From Hermatobates lingyangjiaoensis (Eukaryota > Arthropoda > Insecta > Hemiptera > Hermatobatidae): a stretch of DNA of 64,000 nucleotides. Below, one piece after another: positions 22,785-33,830 of the stretch. The first letter of the stretch is position 1. The number at the start of each line of letters is the position of its first letter. A model generated the notes under the pieces. It was not told the DNA's origin. It saw nothing but the letters and a program-made list of their open reading frames with translations, and made no database searches. Location of the stretch: contig JAPFBL010000035.1 of the NCBI GenBank assembly GCA_026182355.1, positions 372,001 through 436,000 on the forward strand, given 5' to 3'. Position numbers and translations under genes: made by a program.

Positions 22785-22880
22785 CGATTAAACCACAATA
22801 AGAAATTTATAAATGGGAGAAGGAACTGTCAACGGAAACAATTAATCTTCGCCAAAGTCACACTTGAACTGAGTTCGATG
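22785..22880 (-). repeat. Type A element, single decayed arm
   Basis: TTAAACCACAATAAGAAAT, GGGAGAAGGA, then CTTCGCCAAAGTCA correspond to the type A left arm with many substitutions. A TATATATGTATTAATATAT tract follows. Confidence 0.45.
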
Positions 22881-22899
22881 TGATATATATGTATTAATA

Positions 22900-25800
22900 T
22901 ATTCTATATTATAAAAAAGATTGTTTAATATATGAAATGTTTAAACTCTTCCCACACATTGCTTTGACAAACAACATGACCAGGGAAAACTAAATATAGC
23001 TGGTTGCATATAACTGGAATGGCAAACACAACTACCATTAATAAATTACTCAAATATACTTTAAACAGTAGAGTATCCAGTTTTAACCTTGATAGGGTTC
23101 ATTTATAACATCTTACAGTTCAGTTTTGAGTTCTCTCTTCCACATCTTAGTGCATAAAACTAATTTTTTTTCTGTCAAAATGTGGAGATAGATAGATATA
23201 TTGGTTTAGCATTTTATGTTCAAGTTTTTAATGACAAACCATTATGTTTGTGTAACAATATTTCCTCTATTTTGACCCTTTTAGGTGATGATTCATTCAT
23301 TTAAATTATTAGCTCGAAGTTATTTTGGGTAAATTAAAAGAGTATGAGTACTGTTTAGAACCAACGGGAAATGCGCCTTATATTACTAACTTGGGTGCCA
23401 ATAAACTAAGTTTTCCACCAGAACAACATGGAAGTTGCAAAACCTTAAGTGCTTTTAAGGGATTTTTGGTATAATTATCAGAAACATGTACATTTTGTTA
23501 TATTTAACTGTACTAATGACAATTTTCCGGCTGAGAATATTCTCTTTGGCAATATGCCACAATGGCATATTTTATTTTTCAAAATATCAACTTTCCGACT
23601 GTCAGTTTTCTGATCGGGATATTGCATTAACTATCGCAGTTACATTATTAAGAAATCATCACAATTACAGATTATAAATATTGGATGGTATGAAAATGTA
23701 ATGCAATCAACTGAAAACTACTACTTATCACTGCATTATTGAAAACTCGAATAGCTGTAATGATAAAATTGAGGTGACAATAATGACTAAACGCGTGCTC
23801 TAATGTTTAAAAGCACATCTGACAGCTCCTAGCAATCATAAACTTCGGAAGCTTGGACCATTTCCAAATGTGACAAAACTTGGTAATTAAACACTGACAC
23901 GCTCATTTTTTATCTTTGTTCTAGTTTTGTTTTTAAATGTTTTATTACAAATGTTTAATTTTGAAATTAAGTTTGTCTTGTTGAAGAGCAAATATTTAAT
24001 AAATTTCAATATATGTGTTCTTCTGAACACAGCTTCAAATTACATCGTAATTTTAATAATTAGGTCAAGATAACTTAAAGAGTAGAACTCCATGTTATGA
24101 GTTTAATTTGATTTAGAATCTACCTTGTATGTCAAAAAACTGACGAACCGGAACACTCTTTTCATAAGATTGCTGGTTAAAGCAAATAATCTGTCACATT
24201 CTCAAAATAACGTCCATACTTAAGTAACCGTACATGCACATAATTATCTGGGGAAAATATTTATCATTTTCATTGCATAAACTGATAATTGATTTAATTA
24301 TTACCTGAAAAGGAATAACTTCATTTTCATAGTTATCTGATAGTAATGTATTAAATGAGTTCCAAGAATTTCTGATGACGACGCGCTACCTCGGAGATAT
24401 GTAGCTGGAGACGAGGGGGTCTTGACGGAGGGAGAGAAAGGTGGAAAGAAACTAAGAATCAATGTACAGTACTAAATGCAAATAGCGACCTAAATATAAA
24501 AACTTAACAATTACTTATTCAGTTTATTAACTTTAATTAATTCAAGGCAAGACCCTTTTTTAAGTCCGGTTCTCCGCACTTTTATTACCAGCAGCATAAC
24601 TTTGAGCAAGGAGAAATATAAAGCCTCTGCTTCGCCTCTGCATACTGTTGAAAACGTTTTGAAAATGGGTGACCAAGTATCGTTCATTTGGTTTTGGTTT
24701 GGTCGTTTACAGCATGCATTTTCTCACAGTGTCAGTTTGAAGGATAGTAGATAATTTTACTGGTTACCCAATTTTTCGCACTTGAGCCGGGAAATGAATT
24801 ACTGCATTTTGTCTTCATAACCTAAAAATTCAACTGCTCTTAAGTCAGGGTACATTTGTAACAGTAAACCTAAACCAATCGAATAATATGTTAGAAATGA
24901 AACGAAATTGCTCATTGTTACGTTAATCCCTTATTTGTTTATGTTTTGACTGTTATTAGGAGTAGGTTACTTTATATAAAAGTAACTAATCGGTCAGTCT
25001 TTCATGATATTATCGGCCCATGTAATTGGCCGAAAGGTTAGGGTGCATGGTTATGAATTAAAACAGGCAAGAACCGGTTATTGATTCTGAATTTTTCAAT
25101 AACCGAAAAAGTATGATTTCTGGCACGATACAGTCACACCGTTTGACGTATCAAAGCAAAATTTTATCCAGATATAACACCAAGTGGATGTGATAATTTC
25201 TTCTATTAGGATTTACATGGACGGAAAGGAACGTTAAGGCGCATTGTATTGCTCCTGAAAGAAAATGTTTTACGATAAACGGTTAATTTCTGAAAGATGA
25301 TTTTTTTTTAACATTATCACGTTTTGACATTTGACCAATAAGTGTTTTATAAATAAAAAGATAAAGAAGAAGAAAATTAAAAAAAAATCTTACATTTTCA
25401 AAACAAGAATGCCAACCATTAAGAGAATTATTACTATAAAGTGGGTTATATCTCCGGGAGAAGTTAGATGATGACATATTTCTAAAACTAGACTCTACCC
25501 GGAACTCGTTATCTCACACAGTCTTGTCAATCTTTTATCTAAGAATCCTTCACATCATTTACTTTTGACCGCTCTTTGAAAGAAATGCTTTTGTATCAAA
25601 GAACGTTACTTTATTTAAAGATATCTTTAAATACTTTGCTAATAGTGTCATTAAATAAGCGATAATTTCATTAATTAAACTTAATTAAAATTGTAACTGT
25701 ATATTTAGTGGGTAATAAAGACTCTCCTTTCTTAGTCACACTGAGTAGGTCTCTATTTGTTTTTCAATTAACTACATCGTAATACTGCCAAAGATACTGC

Positions 25801-26640
25801 AATAGTTGATTTCCGTTAATAGCTCAAGGTTCAGAGTTACTGGCACTAATGCTGCTGTAATTATTGTTATATAATCCAATAATAATAAATTTCAAAAGTA
25901 CTTTCTCCCACTTGCATTTAATGAGTACCAAATATCTGAGGACATTTGAACCGTGCTCCCAACCCTTTTTCTGTTGGATTGATCCCTGATATGGTATTTA
26001 TTTCACATAATAACTAAGATTCGTCCTGCTACAAAGAAATCAGTTTCCACACAGAAGTAGTATTTGGGAAAACCAACGCGTTCAAACACATAGTATTCTT
26101 TTTCTTGTTACATCTGAATATTCAGACGGGTTATATGTAGAAAGATTCCACGAGTAGGCTGCCTTTCCGTTTCCCACATTGCTGATAAGCATATGTAACC
26201 TGAAGAAGAAAACAAATGTTCGAAAAGTAAAGTGGAATGTTATATTTAATTTGGAGATGTTTCCAACAATTATAGTAGAGATATGATAGATATATTACAC
26301 ACAGATTAGAATGCTTCGATGAAGAGATCGTTCGATCAAGTCTGCCATCGTTTTAGAGATTTTCTAGGCAGAATACAAATGCGAGTCTTAAAGCATGCAG
26401 GTCGCAATGAGACTTGAGAAATAATGCAAGCTTTATACCTGATAAAAGTTAGTGATCTAACAATATAGTTCACTAACCAATTAATATATTAATTTAATTG
26501 CATATATTATCTGCGGAAAAGTGTGATATATGACATTAATAAGGTGCAGATGGTGTGAAACAAAAAATATTTAATCCTAATTTCAGAATTACAAAATATA
26601 TTAGATAAATAGATGCAAAATTGGTTATTGAAGATTAGGG
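22900..26640. other. AT-rich intron sequence, nothing recognised
   Basis: No coding signal or clear repeat. CTGATGACGACG at 24374 looks like a hammerhead core but lacks the GAAA half. Confidence 0.4.
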
Positions 26641-26649
26641 TCAAATTAA

Positions 26650-27060
26650 TAACTTCAGATTACAAGCTGAAGTTTCGCCAAAATTTGTTTGATTTTCTCA
26701 AACAAATATCGAAGAATTTATTAAAAAATTATTACTATTATAAACAAATCTCTAAAAACAAATACCTCTACAGAATATAAAATAACCGGAAACAAAAATA
26801 CAATAAGCAACAAACACAGACATAGAAAACTAAGAGTCGACAGTGTTATTGTTTTATAGTACTTATTATGTATTTCTAAAATCATTACTTTTATTATTAT
26901 ACTTTTATTTGGTACTTTTTTTTCTCTTAGTTGATATGGAGGTGTTTGTTTTCAGAGATATGTTTATGGTAGAACTAATTTTTTTAATAAATTCTTCGCT
27001 TTGAGAATATCAAACAAATTTCGGCCAAAAATCAGCTTGTAATCTGAAGTCGATAAACTA
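26650..27060. repeat. Inverted repeat element of about 400 bp
   Basis: ACTTCAGATTACAAGCTGA at 26656 recurs inverted near 27025-27045. Homology continues inward for about 120 nt on each side (TTTGTTTGATTTTCTCAAA, GAAGAATTTATTAAAAAA, ATCTCTAAAAACAAATACCTC). The centre is unique and AT-rich with no coding capacity. It could be a MITE-like DNA element or another foldback PLE product; no hammerhead core is present. Confidence 0.6.
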
Positions 27061-28770
27061 TATCAGTATAAATAGGTGTAACGATGTAAATATTGTATGA
27101 ATGTTATAAATATTGTATTGTTACTTTCTGTTACACCTACAACGTAGTTGGTCTCTCTCTTTCTTCTCCTATGTATTCTTTGATTTTGAACTCGTAAATA
27201 TTGTATGATGCATACATGTTGTTATGGAGTAAATGCAAGGGAACAAGGACAGAATTTGACCTGTGTCTTAATATTGGATATATATGTTGCGTAACGAGAC
27301 TATATTATATTCAAATAAGTCTATTATATTACTGAGGTAAGTTCAGGTGAATGGTAAATATTACAGTATTACCTTACACTGATTAGGCAATCACCGACGT
27401 GCTCAAACTGATTGTATGTTATAGTTCTCTAGAAAATGAGGTTGCAGTAATGAGGAGGTTCTTTACAGGATTTACAGCGTTATTTCTTGAAGGCGTTGAG
27501 AAAAGGTCGGTAGTATGATAGAGAAAAATTTTTGGAAAGCAGTGATTATTTTACAAATGCTAGGAAGGAACTAGAGCAATATTATTCAGATTATCTCTTC
27601 TCTGATAACAACTAGATCAAAATAAAATAATACGAGTTCAATGTTCATCAATTTATCATTTTAATGTTCGTGATCATAATTCTTTAAATATATCAAGCTT
27701 CAGTGAGTAACCTTTTGCTGGTTTCCTCCAAATGTAATTTGCAGTGATAATGTATTGTGAATGTCTCTGGACAAATTAATATGGAGATTACAACCAACCC
27801 AGCATAAAGTAGAATATAAATTAGACGTTACAAGGAAAAGGTTAGTCAATGCAGAGAGGCTGAAAATTGAATACTTTCTGTTTAACAGAAGCTGACTAAA
27901 TTCCTTGACTAACTTTCATTTTTTCGATATTGTTGATAGCAGTTGGGGGAGAAAAGTAGTTCCTTGAGAGGATGAGAATCAACTCACAAATTATTAATAA
28001 TAAATTATTACAAATAAATTATTAATAATAACTATTAAATTATTAATACTTCCTTTTTTTTAATTTAAATTAAAATATTTTATTGAACTAATACAAACTA
28101 TAAAAATTACCCTTCAGCACATGGGTATATTTCAGAAATGGTTCCAAGTAACCCTTCAATAATAAACTGCCTACATAGTAAAGAAAGTAATGGGATCTTT
28201 GAAGTCATACAAATTTCTTACAATTATACCCAGCATTTTCTTGCCTTTGTGTTTTAAATCAACAACATGATTGTAAAAAGTTAATATTTAGTCACAAATC
28301 AATCATACATCTTTCACAGAGTCTACTCGGGTTAGAATTTTACACTTAGTAACATTGGGTGTATTAAATTATTAGAAGAATATTAGTTCCGAAGTTTAAT
28401 TATTGAAAGTGAAGAAGTTCGCAATCATTAGAGGAGGCAATCCTGAAATGACTTCTGAGATCATCAGCATATCTGTTAATAATCTTGTCCTTTATTTTTT
28501 TGGACGTGTTTGAAAAACGCATAATCTTTATTTTGTTTTTGTATATTTTATAAATATTTATACTTGTTTTTTTATTTATTATTCAATATTCAATCTATTT
28601 ATTTATAATTTTTTATTTTATTTTTAGTTCTTACTCTGTCACCTCTGCACCAGTGAACATTCTTGGTCTATTTTTTCCCCTGACCTGAAAAATGTTGACA
28701 AGTTGACACAAAAAATTTGGGATTGTATTAATGTTTCTTAATTTCTGTAGCTGCACTCATCATGTCAACG
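27060..28770. other. AT-rich intron sequence, nothing recognised
   Basis: No coding or repeat signal beyond AT-rich stretches such as ATTATTAATAATAAATTATT near 27990-28040. Confidence 0.4.
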
Positions 28771-28930
28771 GGTCCCTGACATCATACAATCACGAGATCG
28801 ACGAGGATCCGCTGAGACTCATTCACCTCCCGCGTGAATAGATCGAGGGCTAGAAGGGTATTGAACCCCGGACCTGATAGTACAAAGGCTGATAGTACAA
28901 AGTTGATATTGGGTTAACCTGGCCCCCTAA
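28770..28930 (-). mobile_element. Diverged SINE fragment
   Basis: The tRNA-like head on the minus strand ends at 28928 (GGCCAGGTTAACC), with 'ggttcaat' box B-like sequence and the block CACCTCCCGCGTGAAT shared with the SINE at 20861-21191. The tail half is missing and the body is rearranged, with 'tgatagtacaaag' duplicated. Confidence 0.7.
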
Positions 28931-30020
28931 CACGAAACTAATTTGAATACTTCTAGTATGTCTGCAAAAGTAATAAAAAAAAAGCAACGTAATCAGCGTA
29001 GATTAAACATTAAAATTTCTTTCAAAAAAAGGTAGGGACATGTTGGACTATTCCAGGAAAGGAAACTTATGATACACAATTCCAGTATATAACATTAAAT
29101 ATGGTTTATAATACTTATAAACTTTTTCTGTTTAAAATAAACCTCGCCAATGCTATACAAGTCTCAAATCAATTCACTTCTTCTGCAAAGTTCTTTTCCT
29201 GAGGTTCATAGACAATTATAGTATTCTCAGGTTACAATCCTGTTTATAAAATGCCATTTAAATCACTACTAGTGGGAATACATTTGTTTTGGTTTAGTTA
29301 ACTTAATTTAGGTATCATTGATGAAGGAAATAAGGGATGTTAATAAAACTTGAATTAATATGTAACTTGCTTAATTGATAACAAAATGAATTTCATAAAA
29401 CAAAAAAGAATAATAGATAACACTTGGGAATTTGAATCTTGACATTGGAATTGTCGAATGGAATGACTCCGCTAGTTAGGGATGAGAAATAGAAGGGGTT
29501 CAGATCTCGTCTTGGACTATATATAGAATGGCAAGGCAAGGCTGCGTGAATATAGGAGTCTCAGAGCGGGGCAGAGTCTGCAAGCGACCGCATTCCCTCA
29601 TAGACAGCCTGCTCAATCCACGCAAGAAAAATATCTCCTTCAAATTATCTCTACCAAATCAAATTCTTCCACATATTCAGTAAATAACAAATCAGTATTT
29701 TTCTTTTATTTTAAACATTCTTAGATTTATTTAAACAAGGCTCAATTTCGTAATGTTATTACTTTTGTTTCTTTTTGGGAAATTATCAACTGTTGTCGAT
29801 GATTTATTTATTCACCATACCAGTAGGATTATTGTTCTACTTATTTAAGTAAACAGTTCACTTCTCTAATTTGTTATTATCATTAACTCTCTGTAAGTTT
29901 CTGCATTATTTTAGTGATTATATATGCGGGCGAATACTATTTCAATGGTACAACTATTTTATATGTTTACTCACGTTAAACTATTTTCGTACCATTTTCT
30001 CATTATTGAAAGAAGTGTAT
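28930..30020. other. AT-rich intron sequence, nothing recognised
   Basis: A slightly GC-richer patch (29520-29620) has no frame or repeat match. Confidence 0.4.
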
Positions 30021-30029
30021 ATATATATA

Positions 30030-30262
30030 TAAACTAGAATTTAAAAAAAGAACACATAGAAAGGAAACCACTGAACTCACTACTATATTTCGATGTCCTC
30101 GTCTTCAGGAAAAGAAGTGAATCGCTCCAAAGGCTGATAACGACTGAGTCGTTATCAGCCTTTGGAGCGATTCACTTCTTTTCCTGAAGACGAGGACATC
30201 GAAATATAGTAGTGAGTTCAGTGGTTTCCTTTCTATGTGTTCTTTTTTTAAATTCTAGTTTA
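30030..30262. repeat. Perfect 233-bp palindrome, type D hammerhead element
   Basis: Arms 30030-30145 and 30147-30262 are 116 bp each and identical when inverted, around a single G at 30146. Each arm carries one hammerhead motif (30173-30214 on +, 30078-30119 on minus) and the outer end of the D/E family. TATATATATATA precedes it. Complete arm identity indicates a very recent insertion or ongoing arm correction. Confidence 0.95.
30173..30214 (+). ncRNA. Hammerhead ribozyme motif, type D
   Basis: CACT 30173-30176 pairs with AGTG 30211-30214 across an internal loop. Then C/G, core CTGAAGA 30184-30190, unpaired C, stem II GA..TC, GAAA 30201-30204, self-complementary ATAT, A30208. The mirror copy lies at 30078-30119 on the minus strand. 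Confidence 0.55.
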
Positions 30263-30386
30263 TTCAGTTCGAAGAATCGTTTCTCTAATTGTATATATAT
30301 ATATATGCAGATGAATCACAATAAACACGTGATACAATCAATGAAAACAAACCACAAGGAAAAAAAAGAAAACAGATAGAAAAAAT

Positions 30387-30421
30387 GCTCTGAGGCCTTT
30401 CAATTTATGTCATCAGAGAGC
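30387..30421 (-). ncRNA. Hammerhead ribozyme motif, type C (left arm)
   Basis: Exact mirror of 30455-30489: GCTCT/AGAGC stem I, CTGATGA core, GAAA, self-complementary AGGCCT, C before the cut. Confidence 0.65.
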
Positions 30422-30454
30422 AAACAAGGTAAGAACTCAGTTCTTACCTTGTTT

Positions 30455-30489
30455 GCTCTCTGATGACATAAATTGAAAGGCCTCAGAGC
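30455..30489 (+). ncRNA. Hammerhead ribozyme motif, type C (right arm)
   Basis: GCTCT 30455-30459 pairs with AGAGC 30485-30489. Core CTGATGA 30460-30466; GAAA 30475-30478; AGGCCT 30478-30483; C30484 before the predicted cut. Stem II (CATAAATT) is very short, unlike GT-GAAA-AC in the PLE copy. Confidence 0.65.
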
Positions 30490-30539
30490 ATTTTTTCTAT
30501 CTGTTTTCTTTTTTTTCCTTGTGGTTTGTTTTCATATAT

Positions 30540-30700
30540 ATATATAATTAAAGTTACAGCTAGAGAACACAAGAAAAAGGACGAACACTCACGAATCTCG
30601 ATTATTTCGGCGTCTTGCCGTCTTCAGGAGAGTAGAAAGAAAGAAAATAAAATAAAAGGAGAAAGAATGAAGGAACGGAGACGTAAATGCGTCCACTGGC
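30540..30700 (-). repeat. Type B-like hammerhead element, single arm
   Basis: Contains a ribozyme motif at 30596-30631 (minus) and the outer GAACACTCACGAATC segment, analogous to the CACACTTAC arm of type B. It lies between two TA tracts. Confidence 0.65.
30596..30631 (-). ncRNA. Hammerhead ribozyme motif, type B variant
   Basis: Read on minus: TCTC, CTGAAGA, unpaired C, stem II GGC(AAGAC)GCC, GAAA, TAAT (A-T closing), C, GAGA. Stem I is TCTC/GAGA. Stem II is fully paired although its sequence differs from the GGT/ACC of other type B copies. Confidence 0.6.
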
Positions 30701-30734
30701 CGATGTAAACTGTATATATATATATATATATAAA

Positions 30735-30850
30735 TGGATTAAAACTAAGGTAGCACAGAGATTGACGAAAGAATAACTCACTTCTATATTTCGATGCTCG
30801 TCGTCATCAGGAAGTGAATAGTTCCACAGGAAGGGACTCTGCCGCAAGAA
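30735..30850 (-). repeat. Type E hammerhead element, single arm
   Basis: GTAGCACAGAGATTGACGAAAGAATAACTCACTTC is the outer arm of the D/E family (positions 30750-30784). The ribozyme motif at 30779-30816 follows. (TA)n lies at 30718-30731. Confidence 0.65.
30779..30816 (-). ncRNA. Hammerhead ribozyme motif, type E
   Basis: Read on minus: CACTTC (30816-30811), CTGATGA (30810-30804), unpaired C, short stem II GA..TC, GAAA, self-complementary ATAT, A, GAAGTG (30784-30779). Stem I is a perfect 6 bp CACTTC/GAAGTG. Confidence 0.65.
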
Positions 30851-31225
30851 ACCTTGTGTTTTTGTTTCATATGGTCTTTCAGAGCTCCTAAGATCATGTT
30901 CACTGTCAGGTATCGGGAAAACGTTATGACTGTTGAACCAAAATATAATTTATTACAAAACTTATTTACAAATTTCGGGACTAAATTTTCTATATTAAAA
31001 TCAGTGATGCACTCCAAATCTTTGGCTATTTTATAGGTGCGCTCTCAAATAAAAAAGTTTAAGAAACACTGGTCTAGATGTTTCAGTTTACAACACGTAA
31101 TTGACTTCTGCTACTTGTTGCTCCATAGTTCTAATAATCTAGTCAGACAGCCCTAACATGAAAAGTTTCCGAAGCTCTTTTAATTGTTTTATTATACATT
31201 AATCATACTTTGCTTTATAGTTTGA
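30850..31225. other. Intron sequence between hammerhead cluster and Helitron
   Basis: AT-rich. The 60- and 77-codon frames here have no motif. Nothing else recognised. Confidence 0.35.
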
Positions 31226-31399
31226 CTAGCAAATGTACCCGTCTTTGACGGAATCAAAAATTCTATTATACTTGGTATTCCAAAATATCAATTATAGTAT
31301 TATACTAATACTATAATTAGAAAATTAGAATAGTAGAAAACACCATTATTAGTTCAGTGTTAAACAAATGCCTCTGTATACACTACATTAGCTGTCTGT

Positions 31400-31830
31400 C
31401 CTTCAGATTCATGGAAGAACAATCAGTTGAAACCTCTGACTATTGAGCAAGTAAACTACAGTTGACCATGTGAGAAAAACTTGGTTTCGCTAACTTGAAT
31501 TCCTGCGTTAGATAAAGTCTCCCTTTGCGACTTAGTTAACGTCTTTGCGAAATAGACTCTGAGGGGACCTTGCAATCATTTGAATGGAAACAGACAGTGG
31601 CTCGGAATCAATGGTATGCATGGTATACACACAGACTCCCCAATACCACATCCAGTCATTATGTCCGCCTCTGTGGCATATCTGTGTAGAGCACGAACTC
31701 AGAGTCGTGTCCCGTTGCACAGTTTTTGGGTCACTCATGTTTCGTAACATGAAATTTGTTACTGCTATAAATTGCAGCATCATTGGTGCTCCTACTTTAA
31801 GTTTTTACTCATGAGCAGGCAGTCCAGGAG
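31400..31830 (-). pseudogene. Helitron helicase C-terminal remnant
   Basis: Read on minus in shifting frames: LKVGAPMMLQ (about 31800-31771), LCNGTRL (near 31722-31700), DIMTGCG, then FSHGQL (31476-31459). These match the ordered C-terminal motifs of the Pif1-like helicase of Helitron proteins, the last being part of a helicase motif that normally continues to a conserved Ser-Arg. Several frameshifts and stops are present. The inner element carries a parallel copy on + at 32870-33280. Confidence 0.75.
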
Positions 31831-32869
31831 AAATAAATTCAGAGTCAAGAAATTCAATTAGATAATGCACTGCTTCTTCATCACTAATCCAATCTCTTTA
31901 CTGACTTGTAAGTTCTTTCCTCGGCTTCATATAGCGTAAGAACTTGTTTGTTGATTTCTCATGCCTGTTCATATTAAGGGCTGAGAATTGCTCGTTTACA
32001 AAACATTTATTCTCAATAGATAGTACATCCTTAACTCTGAAACACCATTTCAATGATGTCAAATACGCAATATATTCATGTGCTCAATCTATATAAATAA
32101 AATAATGATTTTGTCTGTACATTGCTTAGAACTGAGTCATTTCAAGTTTTCTTTACGTTTCATACATTGGAGATACCAAATCCACCATTAGAAAAATTTC
32201 TGTCGGTTTGTCTGTTTGTCCGCAAAACTTTGTCACAAGTAAACTCAGCTACCATAAGACATATAAAGCTGAAACTTTTACAGTATATTTGTGTAGGTCT
32301 AACTTAAAATATAGGCTCTGAATTATTTGGAAATTCAACGTAGAAGTGAAGTTATGGACGTTTAAAGCAAAAACGTTTGTTACAAGTAAACTCAGCCACC
32401 ATAAGATATGGCGAGCTGAAACTTTGACACTGGATTTGTATATGTGTAACTTAAAATATGGGCTCTAAATAGATTCATAATTAAGTACAGAAACGAAGTT
32501 ATAGGGCTTTAAGCGTATTTTCCTAACTTCACAGACAAGTTTGTTTTGAAAATTCACAGGTGAAGCAAGTAGGTATTGTTAGTTGATTTTAATTTCATTG
32601 GAGCATATGAATATATTGCGTATTTCACATCTTTGAAAAAGTATTTCCCAGAGTTGAGAATGTACTATCTATTACGAATGAATAGTTTTGTAAACGAGCA
32701 ATTCTCAACTCTTAATACGAACAGGCAGGAAAAATCAACAAACAAGTTCTTACGCTAAATCATACCGAGGAAAGACCTTACAAGTCAGTAAGGAGATTGG
32801 ATTAGTGATGAAGAAGCAGTTCATTATCTAATTGAATTTCTTGACTGTGAATTTATTTCTCCTGGACTG

Positions 32870-33280
32870 CCTGCTCATGAGTAAAAACTTAAAGTAGGAG
32901 AACCAATCATGCTGCAATTTAGTAGCAGTAACAAATTTCATGTTACGAAACATGAGTGCCCCAAAACTGTGCAACGCGACACGACTCTGAGTTCGTGCTC
33001 TACACAGATAATAATGCCATAGAGGCGGACATAATGACTGGATGAGGTATTGGGGAGTCTGTGTGTATACCACACATACCATTGATTCCGAGCCACTGTC
33101 TGTTTACGTTGAAATTATTGCAAAGTCCGGTCAGAGTCTATTTCGCAATGACGTTAACTAAGTCGCAAAGGGAGACTTCATCTAACGGAGGAATACAAGG
33201 TAGCGAAACCAAGTTTTTCTCACATGGTCAAATGTAGTTTACTTGCTCAATGGTCAGAGGTTTCAACTCTTTCTTCTACC
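32870..33280 (+). pseudogene. Helitron helicase C-terminal remnant (inner copy)
   Basis: KLKVGEPIMLQ from about 32889, CNATRL-like sequence near 32970, and FSHGQ near 33220 repeat the motif order of the minus-strand remnant, with stops and frameshifts. The two copies are close relatives of one subfamily. Confidence 0.65.
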
Positions 33281-33471
33281 ATGAACCTGAAGGACAGACA
33301 GCTAATGTAGTGTATTTAGAGGCATTTGTTTAACACTGTAGTAATAATGGTATTTTCTACTGTTCTATAATTTCTAATGACATTTTGGAATACCAAAAAT
33401 GACGGAACTTCTGATTCCGTCAAAGACGGGTACGTTTGCTATGTATTATATATAACTATACTCTTTTTTTT

Positions 33472-33830
33472 AATTTAATATTTGCTTAATAAATACACTG
33501 GTAGTAATGTAAGGTGTGGGACCAGAGTAGCCCAGTGGCTTGCGTGATCGCCGATGACAGTAGTGCAAATGTATTATAAATAAATGTAACAAACAAATAT
33601 TTTTTTGAATTTAAAATGTGGATAATATAAAAGATGGTAATAAAGTAAAGTGATCTAGCCAGGGTTGCCAATAGCTTGCTTGCTCGCCGATGACAGTAGT
33701 GCAAATGTATTATAAATGAATACAACAAAAATATTTTTTTAAATTTAATATTTGCGTAATATAAACACTGGTAATAAAGTAAGGTATGGAACCAGAGTAG
33801 CCCAGTGGGTTGCGTACTAGCTTTTGACTG
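33472..33830 (+). repeat. Tandem repeat, 136-bp unit, about 2.6 copies
   Basis: TCGCCGATGACAGTAGTGCA starts at 33548 and 33684; AATTTAATATTTGC starts at 33472 and 33744. A tRNA-like phrase AGTAGCCCAGTGG recurs. It lies in the part of the inner Helitron added beyond the skipped terminator. Confidence 0.8.

Larger units (their letters stand above)
30308..30535. repeat. Perfect palindrome, type C hammerhead element
   Basis: Arms 30341-30437 and 30439-30535 are 97 bp each and identical when inverted, around C30438. Left of the palindrome, 30308-30340 carries TCACAATAAACACGTGA, the terminal hairpin shared with the PLE and type A elements, so one outer end is longer than the other. Both arms carry an intact type C ribozyme like that of the PLE at 11331. 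It is flanked by (TA)n on both sides. Confidence 0.95.

Noticed and set aside
24370..24410. CTGATGACGACG as a further hammerhead
   Set aside because: No GAAA half, no complementary stem I and no element arms around it.
25015..25080. tRNA-like sequence (GGCCGAAAGGTTAGGGTGCA)
   Set aside because: No complete cloverleaf and no SINE body after it.
33520..33820. AGTAGCCCAGTGG as a tRNA or SINE head
   Set aside because: It is part of the 136-bp tandem repeat and no box B follows at tRNA spacing.
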